Below, in pieces: positions 1 to 5,045 of a stretch of 5,858 nt of DNA (positions are counted from its first letter, which is position 1; each line of letters begins with the position of its first letter). Origin of the DNA: CAZUTK01 sp964623265 (GTDB taxonomy: Bacteria; Electryoneota; B3-LCP); NCBI GenBank assembly GCA_964623265.1, contig CAZUTK010000104.1:1-5858 (forward strand), read 5' to 3'. Under the pieces are notes generated by a model, which worked only from the letters and a program-made list of their open reading frames with translations, searched no databases and had not been told where the DNA came from. A program made the translations under genes and the position numbers.

Positions 1-227
1 GGAGAATAAGCCGTGTATTGCAGGGGGTATCGCCCATTAAAATCGAAGGAAAAGCCGTGCCCTTGCACGATGTTCCAAGCGATTCGACCATATTCGTAAA
101 GCGACCGATTCGTCGGATCCGAACCGAGGATCAGGATGGCAGCCAGACGCAGGACGAAAGCGATCCCTATGATCCACCAAATTGCGCGTTCGGGACGGCG
201 ACCTTCTGCATCGGTTAAAATAGACAT
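1..227 (-). CDS. Glycosyltransferase family 39 / ArnT-like membrane protein, N-terminus (partial)
   Basis: This reading frame starts at the ATG at 225-227 and runs off the left edge, giving 75 complete codons plus the first two bases (CC, so Pro) of codon 76. The product opens with a short charged cytoplasmic stretch (residues 1-15), followed by one hydrophobic segment at about residues 16-35 that carries an internal Arg (FVLRLAAILILG). Next comes a loop with YEYGRIAWNIVQGHGFSF and then TAYSP. An initial membrane helix with Arg, then a helix ending in a G-H-G-F turn, then a T/P-A-Y-x-P motif is the usual N-terminal layout of lipid-linked sugar:acceptor glycosyltransferases (GT39, PMT/ArnT/RgtA type). 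These act at the cytoplasmic membrane with the first periplasmic loop near the active site. Such proteins are normally about 450-600 residues, so most of it is missing. It begins 24 nt after the scoB stop, with no clear Shine-Dalgarno site. Its role is probably unrelated to ketoacid metabolism. The family call is from pattern recognition; donor and acceptor are unknown. Confidence 0.72.
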   Translation of the reverse strand, partial: MSILTDAEGRRPERAIWWIIGIAFVLRLAAILILGSDPTNRSLYEYGRIAWNIVQGHGFSFDFNGRYPLQYTAYS

Positions 228-251
228 TTTCAAAGAAGTGCTATTGCTCGC

Positions 252-914
252 TTAGAGCTTCATTTCGGCAACATCGCCCACTTCGAAATCGGCTTCCGTG
301 GCTTTGCGGACATCATCCACCGACACTCCCGGGGCGAGCTCGCGAAGAATCAACCCTTCCGGTTTGATGACGTCCATAACGCATAGCTCCGTGATGATTC
401 GATGCACCACTCCCACTCCGGTCAGCGGCAGAGTGCAGCGATTCAGAATTTTCGGAGCATTTCCCTTTGCGGTGTGCGTCATCGTGACGACGACCTTCTT
501 GGCTCCCGCCACCAAATCCATTGCACCCCCCATCCCCTTGACCATCTGCCCGGGAATCATCCAATTCGCCAGATCCCCGTTCTTCGACACTTGCATAGCA
601 CCCAGAATCGTCAGGTCCACATGACCGCCGCGGATCATCGCGAAGGATTCGGCGGAGGAAAAATAGGATGCACCTGGCAGCTCGGTGACCGTCTGTTTTC
701 CGGCGTTGATCAAATCGGCGTCTTCCTCGCCCTCATAGGGAAAGGGACCATACCCCATCATCCCGTTTTCCGTCTGCAGGAAGACATCCATCCCTTTCGG
801 GATGTAATTGGAAACGAGGGTGGGCATCCCGATGCCCAGATTGACGTAGAAGCCGTCGCGCAATTCCTGCGCGGCGCGGCGAACGATGATGTCCCGTGGT
901 GTCCAATCTGCCAT
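252..914 (-). CDS. scoB: Succinyl-CoA:3-ketoacid CoA-transferase subunit B
   Basis: This 220-residue protein is the catalytic beta subunit of a family I CoA-transferase. With ScoA it moves CoA between succinate and acetoacetate in the cytosol. The chain has NLGIGMPTLV at 25-34 and the active-site motif LQTENGMMG at 47-55; Glu49 is the expected nucleophile that forms the glutamyl-CoA thioester. GASYFSSAESFAMIRGGH (81-98) and NWMIPGQMVKGMGGAMDLV (118-136) are near-identical to bacterial ScoB and mitochondrial SCOT sequences as I recall them. Thr48 stands where Ser is commoner in the signature. The frame could extend to a TTG at 933-935, but the ATG at 912-914 is preferred: GGGGAG lies 7 nt before it and the protein then begins MADWTPRD, as in the family. 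Length is normal. It follows scoA after 87 nt, a gap holding a hairpin and a tandem repeat. An AtoA-type acetate/butyrate specificity cannot be excluded, but the sequence looks more like the SCOT branch. Confidence 0.95.
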   Translation of the reverse strand: MADWTPRDIIVRRAAQELRDGFYVNLGIGMPTLVSNYIPKGMDVFLQTENGMMGYGPFPYEGEEDADLINAGKQTVTELPGASYFSSAESFAMIRGGHVDLTILGAMQVSKNGDLANWMIPGQMVKGMGGAMDLVAGAKKVVVTMTHTAKGNAPKILNRCTLPLTGVGVVHRIITELCVMDVIKPEGLILRELAPGVSVDDVRKATEADFEVGDVAEMKL

Positions 915-935
915 GTTCAATCTCCCCAAGGTCAA

Positions 936-956
936 GACGATACTGCATCTATCGTC
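936..956 (-). promoter_or_regulatory. Small stem-loop between scoA and scoB
   Basis: Perfect 7-bp inverted arms, GACGATA and TATCGTC, enclose a 7-nt loop in the 87-nt gap, about 15 nt before the GGGGAG ribosome-binding site of scoB. No U-run follows, so this is not a typical rho-independent terminator. It could be an operator half-site pair, or an mRNA element that tunes the ratio of the two subunits. The arms are short and chance occurrence is possible. Confidence 0.4.
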
Positions 957-968
957 GTAAATCGTAAA
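955..968. repeat. 7-bp tandem repeat upstream of scoB
   Basis: TCGTAAA occurs twice in direct succession (955-961 and 962-968), read on the plus strand, overlapping the right edge of the scoB-proximal hairpin by two bases. It lies in an AT-richer part of the scoA-scoB gap. It might be a regulator-binding site or part of a weak internal promoter. I see no convincing -35/-10 pair around it. Confidence 0.4.
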
Positions 969-1001
969 GTAAAAATGATCAATTTCTTGCTTGGTGGATC
1001 A

Positions 1002-1706
1002 TCAAGACCGCTTCCGCACGGTGCGCTGCTCGATCCGCTTCTCGTAATTTTTGCCTTCGAAAATGTAATCCACGAAGATGCCCGGCGTGACGACGGCTTC
1101 CGGATCCAGTTCGCCGGGTTCCACGAGGTGCTCCACTTCCGCCACGGTGATATCCGCCGCAGTCGCCATCATAGGATTGAAGTTGCGGGCGGTTTTGCGA
1201 TAGACCAAGTTGCCGTAGCGGTCGCCTTTGTAGGCTTTGACGAACGCCACGCGAGCTCGCAGCCAGCGTTCCATCAGATAGATTTTGCCGTCGAATTCTT
1301 TGGTCTCTTTGCCCTCCGCGATGATCGTTCCCACGCCGGTCGGGGTGTAAAACGCGGGGATGCCGGCGCCTCCCGCCCGCAGTCTTTCGGCAAAAGTCCC
1401 TTGGGGGACGAATTCCACTTCCAATTCGCCCTTTAAGAACTGCTGTTCGAAGATGGCGTTTTCTCCGACATAGGTGGAGATCATCTTCTTGATTTGACGC
1501 GTCTGCAGCAACAGTCCCAGTCCGAAATCATCCACGCCGGCGTTGTTGGAGATGCAGGTGAGATTCTTGACGCCGCTGTTGCGCAGCGCTATAATGCTGT
1601 TTTCGGGGATGCCGCACAGCCCGAAGCCGCCCAGCATAAAAACATCGCCGTCTTTGATCCCCACCAGCTTCAGAGCCTCTTCGGCGGATGAAACGACTTT
1701 ATTCAT
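1002..1706 (-). CDS. scoA: Succinyl-CoA:3-ketoacid CoA-transferase subunit A
   Basis: This 234-residue protein is the alpha subunit that pairs with ScoB to activate acetoacetate with succinyl-CoA. The family signature DGDVFMLGGFGLCGIP spans residues 19-34. SNNAGVDDFGLGLLL (53-67), IKKMISTYVGEN (72-83), ELEVEFVPQGTFAERLRAGGAGIPAFYT (94-121) and RKTARNFNP (170-178) follow in the order and spacing of B. subtilis ScoA and SCOT as I recall them. The start is set at the ATG at 1704-1706, with an AGAGGA ribosome-binding site 5 nt before it; a longer frame reaches 1760 but adds 18 residues with no family counterpart. One oddity: at 148-153 the chain reads WLRARV, with Arg152 where related subunits usually have Asp before V-A-x-V-K-A. 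The gene lies 58 nt after the permease and 87 nt before scoB, consistent with one transcript. The SCOT-type assignment is strong; the exact substrate is inferred. Confidence 0.95.
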   Translation of the reverse strand: MNKVVSSAEEALKLVGIKDGDVFMLGGFGLCGIPENSIIALRNSGVKNLTCISNNAGVDDFGLGLLLQTRQIKKMISTYVGENAIFEQQFLKGELEVEFVPQGTFAERLRAGGAGIPAFYTPTGVGTIIAEGKETKEFDGKIYLMERWLRARVAFVKAYKGDRYGNLVYRKTARNFNPMMATAADITVAEVEHLVEPGELDPEAVVTPGIFVDYIFEGKNYEKRIEQRTVRKRS

Positions 1707-1743
1707 GGTGGTCCTCTTGGTATGGTAAAGCGGTTGGAAACAC

Positions 1744-1770
1744 CGATTCAACAAATTCAACGAATTAAAC
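1744..1770. repeat. Three imperfect 9-bp direct repeats spanning the atoE stop codon
   Basis: Read on the minus strand, the units are GTTTAATTC, GTTGAATTT and GTTGAATCG in tandem. The first unit contains the TAA stop of the permease (1765-1767) and the other two fill the start of the gap before scoA. The run is AT-rich compared with its surroundings. It may be a slippage-derived microrepeat or a direct-repeat binding site for a regulator of scoAB; the sequence alone does not decide. Confidence 0.45.
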
Positions 1771-3117
1771 AGATTGGAATACTCGTATCAGCAATAACCC
1801 CAGCGCGATCAACGGCCCCACCAAGATCATCAACGCCGCCGTGTAGCCGATGATCTGGCGGGCTTGCAAACCCGTAATGCCCAGCAGCGGCAACGCCCAG
1901 AAAGGCTGCAGCATATTGGTCCACTCATCGCCGTACGCCAGCGCCATCACCGTGTGCGAAGTGGGCACTCCGATCTCCTGTGCCGCCTGGATCAAGATCG
2001 GGCCCTGCACCGCCCACTGCCCTCCGCCGGAAGGCACGAAGAGATTGACCAGACCTCCCGACAAGAAGGCGAGAACCGGAAACGTGACTGCGTTCGATGC
2101 GTGGACCATCATCTGGGAAAACACTTGAACCAGTCCGGAATCCCGCATCATGCCCATAATCCCCGCGTAGAATGGAAATTGCAGGATGATCCCAGCCGCA
2201 CCCCTGACGGAATCGGAAACCGCGCGAACATAGCGGATCGGCTTAATATAGAAGAGAAACCCGAGAAAAAGGAAAACGGCATTCAGGCTGTTCAGATCGA
2301 GACCCGCCAATCCCTTTCGAACAAAACTGTATATCCAGTACGAGAGCGCCGCAAGACAAACCACCAGAGTGATGATACGACTCTCCTCCAGAGAATTCGC
2401 GATCGTGCGGGAACGGGATTTCGAATCCGGGCGCGCAGGCGCATCGTCCATCGCAGGAACGCACGTCCAGCTCTCGCGGTCGCGCGGCAGCATCCGGAGC
2501 AGAAAAAAAGGCACCGAGATCAACATCGCCAGAGTTACGAAGGCGTTCAAGGCGCTGAATAACGTCTGATGGACTGGAATGATTCCCACTGTTTTTTCGA
2601 GGAAATGCCCTGGCGTGGCAACGGTCAGCGGAGCCGATCCGGAAAGCCCGCCGTGCCATACCAGTAAGCCGGTGTATCCTGCGGCTCCGAGCAATGGGTA
2701 ATGATGCGGTATGCCGCGTTTGGCAAGAGACCTTGCGGATTCCCGCGCCAATAATGCGCCGGCGATGAGTCCCAGTCCCCAATTGATCAGCGCCGCGGTC
2801 ATGGCGACAACGCTGACCAGAACGACGGCAACGCCGGCAGTGCGCGGCAGATACGCCAGGGCACCGATCCACTTTCTCACCGGCGGAGACTGCGCCAAAA
2901 CGCCTCCGGTGACCAGAATCAGCACCATCTGCATGCCGAATGCCAGAAGATCCCAGAAACCCTTCATCCAGTATTCCACCATCTGCCAGGGCGTGGCGGG
3001 GGTTAACGCAATCCCGAGCACTGCTGTTGCGAGAGTCAACAACAGGGCGAAAATGAAGGGATCCGGAACGACGGTTTCCGCGATTCTGCTGCAAAACGAT
3101 CCCAGGCGGGAGATCAT
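1765..3117 (-). CDS. atoE: Short-chain fatty acid / acetoacetate permease, AtoE family
   Basis: This 450-residue polytopic inner-membrane protein belongs to the SCFA transporter family (PF02667/TIGR00366). It probably carries acetoacetate or short-chain fatty acids into the cell. From the N-terminus, LPDP-like VVPDPFIFALLLTL (17-30) and GFWDLLAFGMQM (53-64) match the opening of E. coli AtoE. Family landmarks follow: INWGLGL (111-117), VWHGGLSGSAPL (153-164), IPVHQTLFS (180-188), LEESRIITL (243-251), QFPFYAGI (313-320), VPSGGGQW (361-368) and NMLQPFWALP (401-410). A polar cytoplasmic linker at about 210-245 splits the hydrophobic segments into two blocks, and I count roughly ten to twelve spans. 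Length is close to E. coli AtoE (440). The start at 3115-3117 fits that alignment, although no good Shine-Dalgarno site precedes it. The gene begins 30 nt after the iron-sulfur gene and lies just ahead of scoAB, the order expected for uptake then activation. Transport direction and substrate are inferred. Confidence 0.93.
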   Translation of the reverse strand: MISRLGSFCSRIAETVVPDPFIFALLLTLATAVLGIALTPATPWQMVEYWMKGFWDLLAFGMQMVLILVTGGVLAQSPPVRKWIGALAYLPRTAGVAVVLVSVVAMTAALINWGLGLIAGALLARESARSLAKRGIPHHYPLLGAAGYTGLLVWHGGLSGSAPLTVATPGHFLEKTVGIIPVHQTLFSALNAFVTLAMLISVPFFLLRMLPRDRESWTCVPAMDDAPARPDSKSRSRTIANSLEESRIITLVVCLAALSYWIYSFVRKGLAGLDLNSLNAVFLFLGFLFYIKPIRYVRAVSDSVRGAAGIILQFPFYAGIMGMMRDSGLVQVFSQMMVHASNAVTFPVLAFLSGGLVNLFVPSGGGQWAVQGPILIQAAQEIGVPTSHTVMALAYGDEWTNMLQPFWALPLLGITGLQARQIIGYTAALMILVGPLIALGLLLIRVFQSV

Positions 3118-3147
3118 ATCATCAGATTTTCAAGGAACACAATTCTT

Positions 3148-4509
3148 CTATTTGATTGAGATCTCGGCTCTGGTTTCAGCATTTCTATTTTCAGACGCGG
3201 TGGAACGGTTGCCCAAGAGCGATTCCCAGAGCAATTCCAGATAATGCACGATGCGCAGGTTCAGACCGAGAAGAGCGGCTTCGCTACGCAGTTTCCACAA
3301 GCACCCCGGCGAACCGACCATCACCGTGCGGCTGCCGGAATGACGGATATATTCCAGCTTGCGCCGGGTGATGGCGCGTGATTCCGCCGGAAAGAGTATG
3401 GAGTAGGAACCGCCGAAACCGCAGCACAGACCACTCTGAGGATTTTCGATGATCTTCAAACCGGGGATGAATTCCATCAATCTACGCGGCACATGCGATT
3501 TCTGCTGCAAGTATTTCATATGGCAGGAATCGTGCACCGTCAGCTCATAAGGCAGAGGCTGAAAGGCAAGCACCGCCTGATGAATCACCGCATTTTCAAT
3601 GAATTCACCGAAATTGACGACGCGGTCTCGAAAGATGGAATAGGTCGTCTGCCACTGAGATCCTGCGGGGAACAGCATCTCATATTCGTGAGTAAAGGCA
3701 CCTCCGCAGGTGGCATCCGGCGATAGAACGGCGTCCACATCCAGCGCGGTGAAGAGCTGAAGATTTTTCTCCGCCATTTTGCGAGCCGCATCCATATCTC
3801 CGTTGTTGAAAGCAGGGGCACCGCAGCAAGAACGTTCATGCGGCATGATCACCCGATACCCGAAGAATGTCAACAGCTCCACCGCCTGTACGCCCAGGTA
3901 AGGATAAATCTCGGAAATGAGGCAGCCGGGAAAGAAGGCGACCGTACCGACCAGCTTGCCCTGAGGTTCGCTGACTTCCGGTAAAATTCGATTCAAACGA
4001 TCCTGAGCTGGGCGCGGGAACAGAGTTCCGTGCAGACGGACGGCGTTTTCATCGCCGGGCAATCGCCGTCCCACCATCAGAGCCGCTCTCTTGATCCCGG
4101 AACCGGGCAGAATTCGACGCAGGAAAAAAGACTTGGCGAAAGGGCGACCCACTTCATCCGCCAGAATTTGACGCGCGGCAATCCAAATGCGCGACGTCAA
4201 AACCCCGGCGGGACAAGCATCTTGACAGGCGTAACAGAGGAGACAACGGTTGAAGACATCCACCGAACCTTCCGCTGGATCCAGGGCTTCATCCAGCAAA
4301 GCCCGCAGCAGATTGATCTTCCCCCGCGGGCTCTCCGCTTCCCGCCTGGAAAGGTTGAAGACTGGACAGACATCCTTGCACAATCCGCAGGAAGTGCATT
4401 TCTCCATTTCGAGCACGGCGGCTCGAGTATGTGGGGATAGTTCTTTTTCCACGTCGTGATTACAGTGCGGCGTCCGGAGAGGAAGAATCTCTCCGGACAC
4501 CTTCCTCAT
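3148..4509 (-). CDS. Cytosolic (Fe-S)-binding oxidoreductase subunit, GlcF/LutA/HdrD-like (two 4Fe-4S plus two CCG domains)
   Basis: This 453-residue protein probably passes electrons between a flavoprotein dehydrogenase and a quinone or other carrier. Two ferredoxin-type motifs are complete: Cys38/41/44/48 (CTSCGLCKDVCP) and Cys89/92/95/99 (CLLCYACQDACP). Two cysteine-rich CCG domains follow: Cys196, Cys228-Cys229 and Cys268 (FFPGC, SCCG, TCGG), then Cys329, Cys362-Cys363 and Cys403 (DSCH, CCGFGGS, PGC). The layout matches GlcF of glycolate oxidase, LutA of lactate oxidation and anaerobic GlpC. No membrane segment is visible, so it is not the membrane-fused type seen in some syntrophs. No FAD-binding GlcD/LutB-like partner lies in this window. 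The ATG at 4507-4509 is 3 nt after the DUF35 stop with no Shine-Dalgarno site, which suggests translational coupling. A strong hairpin covers codons 4-14, so a later start is possible, though no better candidate was found. The 20-residue polar C-terminal tail is not a family feature. Substrate unknown. Confidence 0.85.
   Translation of the reverse strand: MRKVSGEILPLRTPHCNHDVEKELSPHTRAAVLEMEKCTSCGLCKDVCPVFNLSRREAESPRGKINLLRALLDEALDPAEGSVDVFNRCLLCYACQDACPAGVLTSRIWIAARQILADEVGRPFAKSFFLRRILPGSGIKRAALMVGRRLPGDENAVRLHGTLFPRPAQDRLNRILPEVSEPQGKLVGTVAFFPGCLISEIYPYLGVQAVELLTFFGYRVIMPHERSCCGAPAFNNGDMDAARKMAEKNLQLFTALDVDAVLSPDATCGGAFTHEYEMLFPAGSQWQTTYSIFRDRVVNFGEFIENAVIHQAVLAFQPLPYELTVHDSCHMKYLQQKSHVPRRLMEFIPGLKIIENPQSGLCCGFGGSYSILFPAESRAITRRKLEYIRHSGSRTVMVGSPGCLWKLRSEAALLGLNLRIVHYLELLWESLLGNRSTASENRNAETRAEISIK
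4470..4500 (-). promoter_or_regulatory. Strong RNA hairpin at the 5' end of the iron-sulfur gene
   Basis: Perfect 9-bp arms, TCCGGAGAG and CTCTCCGGA, flank a 7-nt loop (ATTCTTC on the transcribed-sense strand). The stem extends by G-C, G-U and G-C pairs to 12 bp in RNA. It starts 9 nt into the reading frame of the iron-sulfur protein. No U-run follows, so it is unlikely to be an intrinsic terminator. It could limit initiation on the weak start, act as an RNA processing or stability site between operon halves, or be a protein-binding palindrome in DNA. The pairing is seen directly; the function is inferred. Confidence 0.6.
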
Positions 4510-4512
4510 CGG

Positions 4513-5043
4513 TTACGCCGGGACGAAATAAACGTCCGTCGGCTTGAATTTCGAGTTGCGGCGGAATTGCGCCCGGACTTTCATCCCCACCCAGTCGAGG
4601 CTGGCTTGATGTGGATCCACGCCGACCAGCCGGCCGAGGAACAACGTATCCACTCCGGGCCACTCCACCAAAATCAAAATGAACGGCGTCTCTTTCAGGA
4701 ATTCCTCGCTCCCAAAATGACACACCGTGAAGCAGTGAATGTATCCCTCGCGGGGCAGTTCCACCCAGTCGCACTCGTTGCCGCAATACATGCAATGCAG
4801 GCGAGGCGTACCATAGGTGTAATCGCACTTCTTGCATTTAGTGCTCAGCAGTTTCCCGTTCGCCAGACCGGCGAAAAAGGGAGAATCTTGACCGTAGCTG
4901 TGGATATAATCAATCTGATAGGGCTGCTTGATGATGATGGGCGACATCCCCTTCAACTGCTGCAGGTCTTTCGGGAAGGGGACGTTGAACAGGATGGTTC
5001 CGTCCACCGTTTCCGGCAATTTGAAGTATTTCTTATCCGCCAT
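4513..5043 (-). CDS. DUF35-type zinc-ribbon / OB-fold protein, thiolase partner
   Basis: This 176-residue protein has a rubredoxin-like zinc ribbon formed by Cys70, Cys73, Cys84 and Cys87 (CKKC and CMYC), preceded by FFAGLANGKLLSTKC. An OB-fold-like beta region follows at about 94-165, with ELPREGYIHCFTV, PFILILVEWPGVDTLFLGRLVG and GMKVRAQF. This is the PF12172/PF01796 (DUF35) architecture. Such proteins pair with thiolases; in archaea they hold acetoacetyl-CoA thiolase next to HMG-CoA synthase and are thought to provide a shared CoA-binding site. BbsA plays a similar part beside the BbsB thiolase. The roughly 55 residues ahead of the ribbon helix are longer than in typical 130-140-residue family members. 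The ATG at 5041-5043 is chosen because an AGGGGGT ribosome-binding site lies about 7 nt upstream and the preceding frame overlaps the thiolase gene. It starts 2 nt after the thiolase stop, which supports a physical complex with it. Confidence 0.88.
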   Translation of the reverse strand: MADKKYFKLPETVDGTILFNVPFPKDLQQLKGMSPIIIKQPYQIDYIHSYGQDSPFFAGLANGKLLSTKCKKCDYTYGTPRLHCMYCGNECDWVELPREGYIHCFTVCHFGSEEFLKETPFILILVEWPGVDTLFLGRLVGVDPHQASLDWVGMKVRAQFRRNSKFKPTDVYFVPA

Positions 5044-5045
5044 GA

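Noticed and set aside
18..218. Plus-strand 66-codon frame at the left edge
   Set aside because: The minus strand of the same bases encodes a membrane helix and glycosyltransferase motifs, which explains the region better.
915..1001. Possible sigma-70 promoter ahead of scoB (TTGATC with a TACGAC-like -10)
   Set aside because: The match to consensus is weak in an AT-richer gap and the surrounding operon layout does not require it.
402..1436. Long plus-strand reading frame of 344 codons opposite scoA and scoB
   Set aside because: It is antisense to two genes with clear family motifs, spans their intergenic gap, and its translation (rich in His, Arg and Asp) has no recognisable domain. It is a shadow frame.
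4413..4430. TCGAGC/GCTCGA inverted repeat with a 6-nt spacer
   Set aside because: Only 6-bp arms inside the iron-sulfur coding region; this is expected by chance in a window of this size and composition.
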